Virus record (IMG/VR): IMGVR_UViG_3300022902_001407
Location: 1-45,849 of that record
From: a virus
Direction: 5' to 3' (one strand)
Length of the DNA: 45,849 nt
The position numbers and the translations under genes were made by a program. This document shows, piece by piece, positions 18,015 through 28,153 of this stretch (position 1 is its first letter; each line of letters opens with the position of its first letter). The notes below the pieces were generated by a model. That model saw nothing but the letters and a program-made list of their open reading frames with translations. It searched no databases and was not told the DNA's origin.

Positions 18015-18540
18015 TAGACTGCTTGAAGAAGCGATTAACCTTCAGCGTTCAATATCAGGGGATAACCTTCATAATCGGATGGTTTCTCGTGGTGCTCGTG
18101 ATGTTGCTGGTCAACGAGACTTAGGGATTCAGCGAGCGAGAGAAACTATCGGCAGTGATGAACCAGGTGTTCTTGCTGAACTTTTCGGGAATATAGAGAA
18201 AGGTGCTCAACGTCAATTTGGTGACATTGTGGAAAATGTTGATGTCCTTCGTGGTCAGGCTGTGCAGAAAAAGGCTTCTAATCTGTTGCAAGTTGGATTA
18301 TCCCTTAACAGGATCGAAGAACAGAAGAAGGCTGAGGATTTGAGGTTTAAGCGTGATCTTGTAACGGGCGTTGTTGGTGGTGGCATTGGCTTGATTGGTG
18401 CTGGTATTGGTGCAGCAGGAACTGCAAAGTCATTTCGGGAACTTATCGACTTGTTCAACAGTGGGCAGATCGACGAGGACACTCTCCGTCAGTCAATTGG
18501 TGAAGGTAACTTCCCTCAATTCGGGGGGGATTTCGCATAA
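18007..18540 (+). CDS. Putative internal virion protein with glycine-rich hydrophobic segment
   Basis: A 177-residue protein. The first 110 residues are helical and charged. A Gly/Ala/Ile-rich hydrophobic stretch at about 120-140 (VVGGGIGLIGAGIGAAG) looks like a glycine-zipper membrane segment. Small proteins of this kind, located just before the giant ejection protein, are typical of podovirus internal proteins that leave the capsid first and help build a channel in the host envelope (compare T7 gp14). That comparison rests on position and architecture, not on sequence similarity. Confidence 0.55.
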   Translation: MANRLLEEAINLQRSISGDNLHNRMVSRGARDVAGQRDLGIQRARETIGSDEPGVLAELFGNIEKGAQRQFGDIVENVDVLRGQAVQKKASNLLQVGLSLNRIEEQKKAEDLRFKRDLVTGVVGGGIGLIGAGIGAAGTAKSFRELIDLFNSGQIDEDTLRQSIGEGNFPQFGGDFA

Positions 18541-19433
18541 TGGCTGTTAGAGACATAGTGGCAGGTATTCAGCAACTTGGGGCAGGACTTGCAGAAGCAA
18601 AGGTTGCTCCAATTAGATCAAAGGCTCGATTTGCTGAACAGAACTTCTGGCAAGAACAGGGTATTCGTCAGGAGATCGCGAAGGAAGATCGTGTGCAGAA
18701 AAAAGTCATTGAGCGACTTAAAGTTGCTGAAACCATCCGGCAAGACCGTGAAGAAGCAAATCGACTCAGGACAAAACGAGAAGGCTTGTTTAGTCAGGCT
18801 GAGTCAAGAATCAGTAATGTCAGAAGCCTTATCGTATCAAACCCTGATAGATTCGCAGATGATGCACTCACTCGTGTTGACCAACGAAGGGCTGATATAG
18901 TCCGCAGGGGGGAAGATTCCACAGCAAGGATAGAGTCACGCACACCGCTTCTGGATGATGATATTTTGGATGTGATGGATGAGTTAGAACTTGAAGGTGC
19001 TCAGGCACGTAAGAAGAAGGAAAAAGTGGCGGCAGAATCAGCAGAGTTGACTCGTGACATAAAGAAAAAGAATCTTGCGAGCAAAGGCAAACCACCAAAA
19101 GTCAAGGAGGCTTCTATCCGGTTTATTGGTTCTGACAAAAACCCACGAACAGCGTCTATTGGTGATCTTACAGCAGAGGTCGTTGCTGCCGAGAAGAAGG
19201 ACATTAAGCTCACTGCATCTGACAAATGGGCGAGAACTGAAGGTCGCAAGATATTGAATGAATCTCTAAGCCAGAAGCATGAAGAGAAGGGGGGTGTTCT
19301 TGATTTGACTAAGGGTGGAGATACACAAGAAAATCCAATCCCCAAAGGGTTTAAGGTTACGGGAGAGAAGACTGAAACTGGGGAAATTATCATAGAGAAT
19401 GAGCATGGTGTACGGGGGGTCTGGAGAAAGTAA
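18540..19433 (+). CDS. Putative internal virion protein, coiled coil
   Basis: A 297-residue, strongly charged helical protein that starts in a TAATG overlap. Residues about 30-100 and 135-190 are Lys/Glu/Arg-rich with heptad-like spacing. The C-terminal 40 residues contain a small beta element (GFKVTGEKTETGEIIIENEH). It sits between the glycine-zipper protein and the giant protein, as the second ejection protein does in podoviruses. Function is inferred from order. Confidence 0.55.
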   Translation: MAVRDIVAGIQQLGAGLAEAKVAPIRSKARFAEQNFWQEQGIRQEIAKEDRVQKKVIERLKVAETIRQDREEANRLRTKREGLFSQAESRISNVRSLIVSNPDRFADDALTRVDQRRADIVRRGEDSTARIESRTPLLDDDILDVMDELELEGAQARKKKEKVAAESAELTRDIKKKNLASKGKPPKVKEASIRFIGSDKNPRTASIGDLTAEVVAAEKKDIKLTASDKWARTEGRKILNESLSQKHEEKGGVLDLTKGGDTQENPIPKGFKVTGEKTETGEIIIENEHGVRGVWRK

Positions 19434-22400
19434 TGACATTTGTACCACTCACTGAATTGGATGCACAAGGAAATCGAAAGGGGTTTATTCCACTCGCAGA
19501 AATTGACGCAGAGAGGAAAGGATTCATCCCGCTCGACGAACTTGATGGCGTAGACCCAAACGACACTATCCTTAATTCAATAAAGGTCGGAATTAAGCAG
19601 GGAGTTGATTATCCATTTTCAGGGTTCTTGAGAACAGCAGGGACACTCTCTGGTCTTCAGACGCAAGACATTCGATTCAGAGATAAACAGTTCTTTGCAG
19701 ACCAATTACCTGAATCAAGTCCCGAAGAAATAGAACAGGCGCGCCAGAATGTTGCTGAGAATCCGCTATTCCCTGCGTCATTTGTGGACGGTGCTGGTGA
19801 GCGCAATTTATTTGATCCCTTCGTAAAGTCGGCAGAAGAATTTGAGAAGGCGAGCACTAAGGTTACTGGCGCAAAAGAAGTTAAGCGAAAAGAATTTGAA
19901 TGGTCTGATTTAGCAAGTCTAAAGCGCGTGACCCAACTTGTCGCGGAAGGTGCTCCGACAATGGCTTCGCTAATGGTTGCAACTATGGTAAACCCCCAAC
20001 TTTCAACATCACTCATGCTTGCGGGGGAGGCAGGTGGAACATCAAAGGAAATTGATGACCATGAAAAAGAAACAGGGCTTACTATTGATCCCCACAAAAA
20101 GGCTCTAATTGCCTTGTCTTCAGGTGCGGTAAAGGCTGCTCTTGAAAGGGCAGGTATGGATGCAATACTCGGAAAGTCTGGAGTTAAGGCACTCACCACT
20201 AAATTCTCTAAGACGATGTTTGGTATTGGTATTGAAGATTTGACAGAGGGGATTCAGGGCGGGGTAGATTACGTTGCTCAGACCTTGTATGACGTAATGG
20301 AAGAATTCAATGTCGGGGAGCTTTTCTCTAAAGTCGGGAAGTCGATGGGCGAGGCATTGCCCCTATCTGTGACTGCTGGAGCAGGAGGCTCAATTTTCAG
20401 GAAAGATGGTGACACGAAGACCGCGAAAAAAGAAGATGACGACGTAAAGAAGGTTCGTGACGAGATCGCACAGAGGGAAGCGGAGGCTGTTACTCCTGAA
20501 GAAGTTGCCGAAGAAGGCAAGATTGCAGACGCTGATCAACCTCGTGCCACAAGTGAACAGGCTGGTAAGTTAAGGGAAATCTTTGAAGAATCTGATATTG
20601 ACCAAAGCAAGGTTGGTGAAATAGCAACAGAGATTCTCGACGAGTCCGAAATTGTTCGTAGTGAGGATGGAAAATTTGAGACGATTACAGGTAAAGGAGC
20701 GCAACAATTAATCGACAACTCAAGTGAAATCAAGCGTATTGCTTCTGTTAGTGACTTTATCGTATCTGAAATCGAGCGTGGGAAGAAGATAGAGAAGGAA
20801 CGCACTGCGCAGGTTATTGAGAAAGAACTCAATGAGTTAATCGAGACCAAGAAGATTGAAACTGAACGCAAAAACAAACTCTTAGAAGAAGACAAACAAC
20901 TTGTTGAGGCTAAAGACCTTAGTGAAATTGCAGAAGAAGTCGAGAAAGAGAATTATGATGAGGCTATCCGATTAGCCAATGTTATCAAGGAACAGGACGA
21001 AGCTCTTGGTATGGAAGATGTTATTGATGAACTGAAGGTGTTTGCTGATAAGAAGATTACTCAAATTGCTGAAGAGAAAAAGGTTGCTAAAGAAAAGAAA
21101 GTTGCTGACGAGAAGGCGGAGAAACTAAGGGTTGAGACAGAAGCCACAGCCCTTGCCGAGAAAGTACCAACAATGACGTTCCGTGATCTACAAAAAGAGT
21201 TGAAGTCTCGTGGGCTGAAGGCTACTGGAAATAAACAAGTATTGACAGATCGGTTGGCTGAAGACTTGGGTGTTCCTATTCCTGAAGCAGTCGAACCTGA
21301 TGTTCAGAACGAACAGGCTTTGGCACAGACGCAGGAAATAGTCGCAGGAGTCACCATAATCACTCCTAAGCAACAAGAAACAGGAAAGGCTACAATAACC
21401 CCCGTTGATAAGAAAGTTGCTAAGGAAGCGATTAAGTCAGCAACTCCGACACAGATTACAGAGACACAGGAGACCGCTGCCCAAGATGTTGCTAAAGAAT
21501 CCGGAATGTCTGATGAGGATATGAAGGGACAGATTAAAGATGATACTGAAGCAAAACCGTTCCTGACTAATGACGATGGGTTGGTTGAGATGAATATGGG
21601 GATTCCACTTCCGAAGCAAACTCGTGGTCTTATAGGTCGTTGGAATAACTATCTATTCCGTCAGGGCAAAGGCATGGAGCAAGGTAATGTTCAGCAGGAA
21701 TCAGAGAACAGAAAACAAGTTGCACAGCAGATAAACTTTGACCTTAATAATGACCGTAAAGATGGGGTCAAACTCCAGAACGATACAGTAATTCCGATAG
21801 CACAAAAGTTCCTTGCAGATAAAGGTTACGCAAAACCAGACACTCAGCGAATGCGAATAGCGTCTGATAGATCTAAATCCCGTAAGAAGAGAATTACTGC
21901 TCTTCAACGTGAGGGGGTATCCCGTGATTTGGCAGAGGCTCGACTCGATAATTTAGACTCATTCTTGATAAATGATTTCGACTTCAATGTAAGTCGGTTT
22001 ATCGAAGATAATATTATCGGTGAAAGGATATTTGAGAAGAAGTTGACCCTTCGTGATGTCGCTGAACAAATGCAGGAAGCAGGAATAGACGCTAATATTC
22101 GTGGTGATGATGCCGTTGAAACACTGAGTACTAAAGACCGCATAAGACAATTGCGAAAAGAGTTTACCGAACTCAATAAACAGAAAAAGAAAACCGAATC
22201 ACAGAAAGAAAAAGATGCTATTGAGTCAAAGAAGGATGGCAACAGAAAGCTTCAGGAAGAGTTACGAACCAACATCACAAGTATCGAACTATCAACACTT
22301 GAAGGTCGCATTGATCAAATGATTGACGGTGGTATTGTTGCAAGCAAAGAAGAGAAGGTGGCATTAGCAAAGATTCTCGATGTTACACCTGAAGAAATCT

Positions 22401-25099
22401 ATCCTAATCTCGACGCAAATTGGATTGCTGATAAGATTGGCGTTAAACCTGATGACCCGTTCGTGCAGTGGCTCGTAAAATGGAAAGCGATTCGTGATGG
22501 GTTCGCAGATGTATTGGCACGTCACCCTGATTTGTCCGATGAAGTTCGGAATATTATCTACGAGAATGCTGCTTATGTGAAACGGAACTTTGCGATTGAC
22601 CTGCTTGGCAAACAAATGCAGATTGACCCTGGACGGAAGGATGTTGTGGTTGCACAAGTTGAAGGATCCGTCAGGGAATCAATCGCTCGGTGGGCTGACC
22701 ACATGAAACGAATTCCTAAAGAATCTAAACAATCTATATACAGTTATATAACTACCGGAGATCAGAGATCATTCAATGCCGTTCCTCGTAATCTTCAAGA
22801 ACGAGCAAAGGCATTGCGGAATACATACAATTCCATGCACAGACAGATTACTGATTTGCAGTTCGACCCAAATATAGACGAGTTCACGTACAGTCAATCG
22901 GCACAGGCAATACATTTATCAGCCCTTGACATGGTTGATAATTACATAATCAATCGTACTGAGAAAACCAAAGGTCAGACGGTTCACGGAGTGCCTGTTG
23001 ACTCAATCCTGAAGCGGTTCCTTGAGAGTCGTGAGTTCAGGGCAATGTATGGTGAAGTAATTGACCCTGTTGATCGGTTAATGTCTACGTCACTCGCACA
23101 GCAACAACTGTTCAATAATCTAAACTTCCTCCAGCAGATTGGGTTGCAATCGAATGAAGGTGTGGTGTGGTCTGGAGCTAAAGATACGAAGGCTGGTCAT
23201 GTCAAAATGATACCTGAAATTCCTAAACGATATGGGAACCTGAGCGGTAAATATGTATCACAAGGGACATACGATGTAGTTGTTGGAGATTTCATTCAAA
23301 CACAGTGGATTCAGACAGTATCAGATTTGCATAGGGGGTTATTGGCTCGTGTCAGGCTTGGGAAACTGGCTGACCTCACGCCTATGATGCGAAACTTCGG
23401 CACATCGTATGTGATGTCACTTGCAAACGGGGATATAACTACCCATCCTGTTAAGTTTACAAAACATCACAACAAGGGCGTAAAGACGTTAGCGAAATCT
23501 TGGAAGGGAGATAAAACAGCACAGGCAGAAATCTCAAAGATGATCGGGTTAGGTGTTCTTGCCAAGAATGCACAGTCACAGGTTCAGGAAACCCAGATTG
23601 AAATCGGGGCTGATTATCTAAACAGCGTGTCATTGACGGTCAACCCAGAAATAGCGAGTACGAGTAAACTTGGAAAATTGAAAGACGCTGAAAAGAAAGT
23701 GCTTCAGAAGGCTGGTGAGATGTATCAGTTAATGGATATCCCGACCAAGATAGCGTCGTTCCAACTTCACAAAGAGTTGAACCTTGAAGCAGGGATGGAA
23801 ACGAAGCAAGCTGAAGAGTCTGCTGCTGAATTTGTAAAGCAGCACTATCAATACACAGATAGGACTTCTCGAATTGCGAAGAAGATGTCGAAGGCTGGAC
23901 TCGCTGACTTTATGAGTTTCAAGTTCGACGCTGCTCGAATATGGTACAATGGGCTGGTTCATGCTCAGAAACAGTTCAAGAAGGGCGACATTCGCCCGAT
24001 GATTGGATTCACTCTCGCTAATGGCGTTCTTGGGATTGCTGCTGCAACAACCGCAGAGTTAGGGAGTGAAATTCTTGGCAAAGCGTTATCCAAAATAAGC
24101 CTTGATGATAAAGATAGAAAAGAATACGACAGAGCTGTTAACCAAGACGAGATGAATGCTATCCGTCACTTCCAACCTGAATATTGGCAAGATGCTGTTG
24201 AATCAGGATGGTACAGGAATGACGGGACTCCGGTACTGGCTATTTATGATTACGTGAACTTCTTTCCACACTTATCAATCCCTGCTGCCGCTATTCAGCA
24301 AGGTAATATGAAGGCTGCTCAAGGGAAAATTATCGAAGAGATGGTTGGTCAGATACCAGGTATGACCGCAACTGCTGCCGTCAAGCTATTCTTCGGGTCT
24401 GAGATTGATGCACTTGACATAATTGAGCAGACATCGGACGAATTGAAGGGTGAGCGTGTTGCCAAATTCAAGAAAGAGACGACGGTTATTGAACGGTCAG
24501 GAAGAGCACTCAAGGATATTGCTCCTGCATTACCTGTAAAACTTGCCACACTATTTGATCAATTATGGCGTGAAAAGACAGGGAGACAGGACGGTTGGGT
24601 TAAAAGTTCCAATGAGGCTCTTCAAAGAATTGTAGTTCCGTTCAAAATTAGAGCACAAGATCCTGAAAAGAGTGTAGGTGATAAGGTCAGGAATAACGCA
24701 ACAGTATTCAGTGGTTCCCGAACCTTAGCATCAGGGACTGGCAGGAAGATTGACGATATAGACGAGCAGATCGGGAAGTTAACTGACAAAAAGAAAATTG
24801 CCAATAACGAGCGTGATAGAAGCAAACTTTACGATCAATTACATCAGAATCACTTATTGATGGGCAGTAAGGTTCGGGAGGCTATGACCACTGCGAACAA
24901 AGGCAAGATTGCATTCCCAAAATACGATTCGCAGATGGACTTCATAGATAAGTTTGGAAAACGACTTGGGGCTTCAATACACGACGATAATATTAATGAC
25001 TCGTTCCAGTTGGCATTCAAGTCACAGATAAAATACATCGAGGACATGGGCTTCGATTACGACGATTACATTGAAACTTTAATAGAGGAAACAAAATGA
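19433..25099 (+). CDS. Giant internal virion/ejection protein with SAP domain
   Basis: A 1888-residue protein, the largest in the window, coupled by TAATG to the preceding gene. It opens with three short repeats (FVPLTELD, GFIPLAEID, GFIPLDELD; residues 3-38). Helical, partly hydrophobic sequence follows to about 320, a long Lys/Glu coiled coil spans about 340-575, and a SAP-type DNA-binding motif lies near 580-613 (FRDLQKELKSRGLKATGNK). The C-terminal two thirds are helical, with a hydrophobic stretch near 1520-1545. Size, position and helical design fit the large ejectosome proteins of podoviruses (T7 gp16-like in role). No lytic transglycosylase motif or polymerase signature was recognised. 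Confidence 0.65.
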   Translation: MTFVPLTELDAQGNRKGFIPLAEIDAERKGFIPLDELDGVDPNDTILNSIKVGIKQGVDYPFSGFLRTAGTLSGLQTQDIRFRDKQFFADQLPESSPEEIEQARQNVAENPLFPASFVDGAGERNLFDPFVKSAEEFEKASTKVTGAKEVKRKEFEWSDLASLKRVTQLVAEGAPTMASLMVATMVNPQLSTSLMLAGEAGGTSKEIDDHEKETGLTIDPHKKALIALSSGAVKAALERAGMDAILGKSGVKALTTKFSKTMFGIGIEDLTEGIQGGVDYVAQTLYDVMEEFNVGELFSKVGKSMGEALPLSVTAGAGGSIFRKDGDTKTAKKEDDDVKKVRDEIAQREAEAVTPEEVAEEGKIADADQPRATSEQAGKLREIFEESDIDQSKVGEIATEILDESEIVRSEDGKFETITGKGAQQLIDNSSEIKRIASVSDFIVSEIERGKKIEKERTAQVIEKELNELIETKKIETERKNKLLEEDKQLVEAKDLSEIAEEVEKENYDEAIRLANVIKEQDEALGMEDVIDELKVFADKKITQIAEEKKVAKEKKVADEKAEKLRVETEATALAEKVPTMTFRDLQKELKSRGLKATGNKQVLTDRLAEDLGVPIPEAVEPDVQNEQALAQTQEIVAGVTIITPKQQETGKATITPVDKKVAKEAIKSATPTQITETQETAAQDVAKESGMSDEDMKGQIKDDTEAKPFLTNDDGLVEMNMGIPLPKQTRGLIGRWNNYLFRQGKGMEQGNVQQESENRKQVAQQINFDLNNDRKDGVKLQNDTVIPIAQKFLADKGYAKPDTQRMRIASDRSKSRKKRITALQREGVSRDLAEARLDNLDSFLINDFDFNVSRFIEDNIIGERIFEKKLTLRDVAEQMQEAGIDANIRGDDAVETLSTKDRIRQLRKEFTELNKQKKKTESQKEKDAIESKKDGNRKLQEELRTNITSIELSTLEGRIDQMIDGGIVASKEEKVALAKILDVTPEEIYPNLDANWIADKIGVKPDDPFVQWLVKWKAIRDGFADVLARHPDLSDEVRNIIYENAAYVKRNFAIDLLGKQMQIDPGRKDVVVAQVEGSVRESIARWADHMKRIPKESKQSIYSYITTGDQRSFNAVPRNLQERAKALRNTYNSMHRQITDLQFDPNIDEFTYSQSAQAIHLSALDMVDNYIINRTEKTKGQTVHGVPVDSILKRFLESREFRAMYGEVIDPVDRLMSTSLAQQQLFNNLNFLQQIGLQSNEGVVWSGAKDTKAGHVKMIPEIPKRYGNLSGKYVSQGTYDVVVGDFIQTQWIQTVSDLHRGLLARVRLGKLADLTPMMRNFGTSYVMSLANGDITTHPVKFTKHHNKGVKTLAKSWKGDKTAQAEISKMIGLGVLAKNAQSQVQETQIEIGADYLNSVSLTVNPEIASTSKLGKLKDAEKKVLQKAGEMYQLMDIPTKIASFQLHKELNLEAGMETKQAEESAAEFVKQHYQYTDRTSRIAKKMSKAGLADFMSFKFDAARIWYNGLVHAQKQFKKGDIRPMIGFTLANGVLGIAAATTAELGSEILGKALSKISLDDKDRKEYDRAVNQDEMNAIRHFQPEYWQDAVESGWYRNDGTPVLAIYDYVNFFPHLSIPAAAIQQGNMKAAQGKIIEEMVGQIPGMTATAAVKLFFGSEIDALDIIEQTSDELKGERVAKFKKETTVIERSGRALKDIAPALPVKLATLFDQLWREKTGRQDGWVKSSNEALQRIVVPFKIRAQDPEKSVGDKVRNNATVFSGSRTLASGTGRKIDDIDEQIGKLTDKKKIANNERDRSKLYDQLHQNHLLMGSKVREAMTTANKGKIAFPKYDSQMDFIDKFGKRLGASIHDDNINDSFQLAFKSQIKYIEDMGFDYDDYIETLIEETK

Positions 25100-25701
25100 A
25101 GCAGATACTAACATACCTAACTATCGTGAGTATTATCCTGATCGGTGGGTACGCAATAGGGGAAGACATCACAAGACCCCCACTTAAAGCAATGGGTAGG
25201 GCTGATCTGTTTGATGTAGGGAGACACTTCCCATTCTTCTATATTGGTGCAACTACTGTTGCGAGTGCGAGTGCAGGAACTACAGCTTGGTTACAAATTA
25301 GTTACAGTTTTGCAGACACAACATCAGCCATAGAGAAGATTGCCTATCGAGAACTTGGCTGGCAAGACCCTGCATACTTTGGGATAGATATCCTTTATGG
25401 TGGGGCGGATAGTGCAGGGGTTGACACGGCTTACTTCGAGTATGCGTGGGATACGACAGCCGCTCCAACTTGGAATGGTGATTTGTCTAACTACTTCATT
25501 GCAACAGGGGCTTACGACTCCACTCTTTACGGGATTTCAATTTACAACCCCCTAAGTCTTAGTTCTACGGATGCCGCAGCGAAAGGGTACAATTACAAGC
25601 TTGGGATTCAGCGGGGAGGGTATGTAAGGTTTATATTCTCGACCCCCAGTGACATTGCTGATGCAACAATCTTCAATTGGACTTTCTGGTGCAAACACTA
25701 A
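25096..25701 (+). CDS. Putative secreted tail-region protein
   Basis: A 201-residue protein that overlaps the giant protein gene by 4 bases (ATGA). The start KQILTYLTIVSIILIGGYA looks like a signal peptide or a single N-terminal membrane anchor. The remainder is rich in Tyr, Ala, Thr and Asp and appears beta-rich, like receptor-binding or appendage proteins. First of four adjacent genes with N-terminal export-like segments. Function unknown. Confidence 0.6.
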   Translation: MKQILTYLTIVSIILIGGYAIGEDITRPPLKAMGRADLFDVGRHFPFFYIGATTVASASAGTTAWLQISYSFADTTSAIEKIAYRELGWQDPAYFGIDILYGGADSAGVDTAYFEYAWDTTAAPTWNGDLSNYFIATGAYDSTLYGISIYNPLSLSSTDAAAKGYNYKLGIQRGGYVRFIFSTPSDIADATIFNWTFWCKH

Positions 25702-25711
25702 GGAGATTAAC

Positions 25712-26581
25712 ATGAAGAAAATCTTTATTTTGTTAATTACTTTGTGCATGGTTGCCCCATGTTTCAGCCAGTACAGTAGCCACAGTGCAGTCCGCCAAGT
25801 CAAGTATACTGGACTTTTGGATGAGAATGGAGATCCTTACGGGGTGAAACAGATTGATGGGAAACCTCGGACATCTTCGATGCCTTACTCCTATGACATC
25901 GCAGAAGGGAACGTCTCTGGACATGAGGCTATCAGGATCTTTGGTCACAATGACAACATTGGGACTGCATGGGAAGTCCTCTCGCATAATGGAGGAGTGC
26001 AACATTATGTGTCTTCTGCTGAGGTGTTGCAGTTCTCAAGTAGTGATATTGAGGATGATGTTGGGGGCGATGGAGCAATTACTGTCTATATAGAGGGGTT
26101 AGATGCTTCCTATGTAATCCAGAGTGAAACAGTGACTATGGATGGGATAACTAATTCGCCCACAAGCAAGGCTTATCTAAGAGTGCATTTTATAAGGGTA
26201 TTAACAGCAGGGGCTACGGGGTGGAACGAGGGCATTATATCTGTGAAGGATAACGGAGCATCTAACACTATCATGACAATCCCGATACAAGATAACGAGT
26301 CCCATTGTGCTATATATACTGTCCCATCAGGGAAAACCCTTTTTGTGACACACTGGGTAGGTGGTGAATCAAGCAATAAGGGGACTGACCTGAGCCTTTG
26401 GATTAGACCATTTGGAGGTCTTTGGTATAATAAACGGGAGGTTCCTGTTCTTAGTAGTGTCCTTGACTTGGATATAAATTTTCCATTAAGTATCTCCGAA
26501 AAGACAGATATTGAGTATCGGGTTATGGGGGTTCTTGCCGGAGCTAATGTTGGTGGAGGACTTGAGTGTTGGATAGAATAA
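25712..26581 (+). CDS. Putative secreted appendage/receptor-binding protein
   Basis: A 289-residue protein. The ATG at 25712 follows an AAGGAG site. The N terminus KKIFILLITLCMVAPCFS is a clear signal peptide with a cut before QYSSHS. The mature chain is beta-rich, with several short strands and aromatic loops (HNGGVQHYVSSAEVLQF; SGKTLFVTHWVGGESSN), resembling proteins that assemble as trimers on phage tails. No catalytic motif is seen. Its position after the ejection genes suggests host contact. Confidence 0.6.
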   Translation: MKKIFILLITLCMVAPCFSQYSSHSAVRQVKYTGLLDENGDPYGVKQIDGKPRTSSMPYSYDIAEGNVSGHEAIRIFGHNDNIGTAWEVLSHNGGVQHYVSSAEVLQFSSSDIEDDVGGDGAITVYIEGLDASYVIQSETVTMDGITNSPTSKAYLRVHFIRVLTAGATGWNEGIISVKDNGASNTIMTIPIQDNESHCAIYTVPSGKTLFVTHWVGGESSNKGTDLSLWIRPFGGLWYNKREVPVLSSVLDLDINFPLSISEKTDIEYRVMGVLAGANVGGGLECWIE

Positions 26582-26607
26582 TGGCACACATAAAAGGAAA
26601 GGGCGTG

Positions 26608-27429
26608 ATGAGAGTTCTTACAAAAGTTATAGTATTTGTGGTGTTGATACTATTAGCCTCAAATTGTTTCGCACAGCAACGACCATATGGGAGAGATGGT
26701 CGGTGGAGCAGGATAGATGTCCGATGGGGGCGTAATCACCAACCAACGTCATCCACTTGGAGTCCAACCGACTACGCCAATATTGAGATATGGATTAAGG
26801 CTGATTTAGGGTTTGCTGCAAATTTATGGACAGATCAGTCCGGCAATGGCAATGATTTTTCCCAATCAACAGGGGCTAATCAACCATCATTGGCAACGTC
26901 TGTACAGAATGGATTACCTGGTGTATTATTTGATGGTACTGATTTTATGTCTGCTGGTGATGTGGACGGCTACTCTAATACGAGAGGGCTAACTGTTTAT
27001 GTTGTGAAAAAGACCGCAGGAGCCGTTGCTGACGACATCTTTATCAGTAAATATAATGCCACTGGCGGGGCGAGGGAATGGTATATCAAGACAGATAGAT
27101 ATACAACCCAAGAGGCTGCTGGAGCTTTTGACCCCAACACTGCGGTTACGTTGACCCCTTCCATTGGGACAAAGATATTGACAGGAACATGGCTCCCTGG
27201 TGGGAAGCCGACTGCTTATGAAAACGGAGCACTTGTGGGGTCATCGACCTTAGCTGTGACTGACATAACTGATACAGCTGCTGATTTGGATTTAGGAGCG
27301 ATAGACAGTGGTAATCTGTGGATGTTGACGGGGCATATCCTTGAGTTAATTATCTATTCAGACGACCATGACGCAACAGAGCGAGCACAGGTTTTATTAT
27401 ATCTTAACAATAAATGGGCGGTATACTAA
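26608..27429 (+). CDS. Secreted LamG-like (jelly-roll lectin) protein
   Basis: A 273-residue protein when started at the ATG at 26608, which lies behind AAGGAAAGGG; an in-frame ATG at 26581 overlaps the previous stop (TAATG) and would add nine residues. The signal peptide is RVLTKVIVFVVLILLASNCFA. Residues about 45-273 look like a concanavalin A/LamG jelly roll: WTDQSGNGNDFSQSTGANQP, VLFDGTDFMSAGD, YVVKKTAGAVADDIFISKY and the final ILELIIYSDDHDATERAQV are the usual landmarks. Such domains bind sugars, so a receptor- or surface-glycan-binding role is likely. Confidence 0.7.
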   Translation: MRVLTKVIVFVVLILLASNCFAQQRPYGRDGRWSRIDVRWGRNHQPTSSTWSPTDYANIEIWIKADLGFAANLWTDQSGNGNDFSQSTGANQPSLATSVQNGLPGVLFDGTDFMSAGDVDGYSNTRGLTVYVVKKTAGAVADDIFISKYNATGGAREWYIKTDRYTTQEAAGAFDPNTAVTLTPSIGTKILTGTWLPGGKPTAYENGALVGSSTLAVTDITDTAADLDLGAIDSGNLWMLTGHILELIIYSDDHDATERAQVLLYLNNKWAVY

Positions 27430-27725
27430 TGAAAATATTAATGGTTAGAATGGTGGCGTTGTGGGTAATTGCGTTGACGGCTGGCATGGATGTCATAATC
27501 TGTGAGAACGAGGCAGAGTACAACGCTATTGAGGCAGTCATCCACGCGGGTAGGATAGAGGATGGAGCTGTGGAGGAAAGGTGGTCAGATCCGATTATTC
27601 ATCCGGTTTCAGGTGATTACGCAATCCCTGTTGAGGATCATATTCTAAAGTATCTAACGCAATCTCAGATCGAAAGAGTTGAGGATTTGCCTGAGAGCTG
27701 GGTTCCTGAAGTTGTCTCAGACTAA
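27429..27725 (+). CDS. Small hypothetical protein with hydrophobic N terminus
   Basis: A 98-residue protein that starts in a TAATG overlap with the LamG protein gene. The first 22 residues (MKILMVRMVALWVIALTAG) are hydrophobic and may be a signal or anchor, though no clear cleavage site is visible. The rest is acidic. It may assist its lectin-like neighbour, since the two are translationally coupled. An 86-bp AT-rich gap without a convincing terminator follows. Confidence 0.6.
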   Translation: MKILMVRMVALWVIALTAGMDVIICENEAEYNAIEAVIHAGRIEDGAVEERWSDPIIHPVSGDYAIPVEDHILKYLTQSQIERVEDLPESWVPEVVSD

Positions 27726-27811
27726 GCCAGACTGTCCTCTTGTCAGTTGGATTTGTTTGATATTGGTTTCGTTAATTTTTATTTATTTTTCTATACATTG
27801 GGTTTGCTGAA

Positions 27812-28150
27812 ATGAGTGATCCGAAAAAAGAGCGCAGGAATGGATATATTGATATTGCAGGTAAAATAGATTCTCTTGATGATAAGTTTAGCAACCTTGA
27901 TGACAAAGTTGAGAAGATCGTTGAGGCTATTCATGGCAATGGAGAACCTGGCATAAAAACTCGGTTATTCTTGCAAGAAGAAAAATCTGAACAGTTTGAG
28001 GAATACATAAAAATGAGACAAGAAGCTTTAAGGGATGAACGCATTGCACGAGATAAGGAACGAACAGAGGACCGGAAGATGAAGTGGGCGTTGTTCATCG
28101 TTCTGGTTGGGACATCTCTGACTATTCTCGGAAATATCTTTTTGGGGTAA
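27812..28150 (+). CDS. XhlA-like coiled-coil membrane protein (lysis accessory)
   Basis: A 112-residue protein with an N-terminal coiled coil (DSLDDKFSNLDDKVEKIVEAI, then Glu/Arg-rich helix to about 88) and one C-terminal membrane segment (WALFIVLVGTSLTILGNIFLG). This layout matches the XhlA/haemolysin family that accompanies phage holins and endolysins at the inner membrane. It stands at the start of the lysis-type cluster. The family call is by topology. Confidence 0.55.
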   Translation: MSDPKKERRNGYIDIAGKIDSLDDKFSNLDDKVEKIVEAIHGNGEPGIKTRLFLQEEKSEQFEEYIKMRQEALRDERIARDKERTEDRKMKWALFIVLVGTSLTILGNIFLG

Positions 28151-28153
28151 ATT

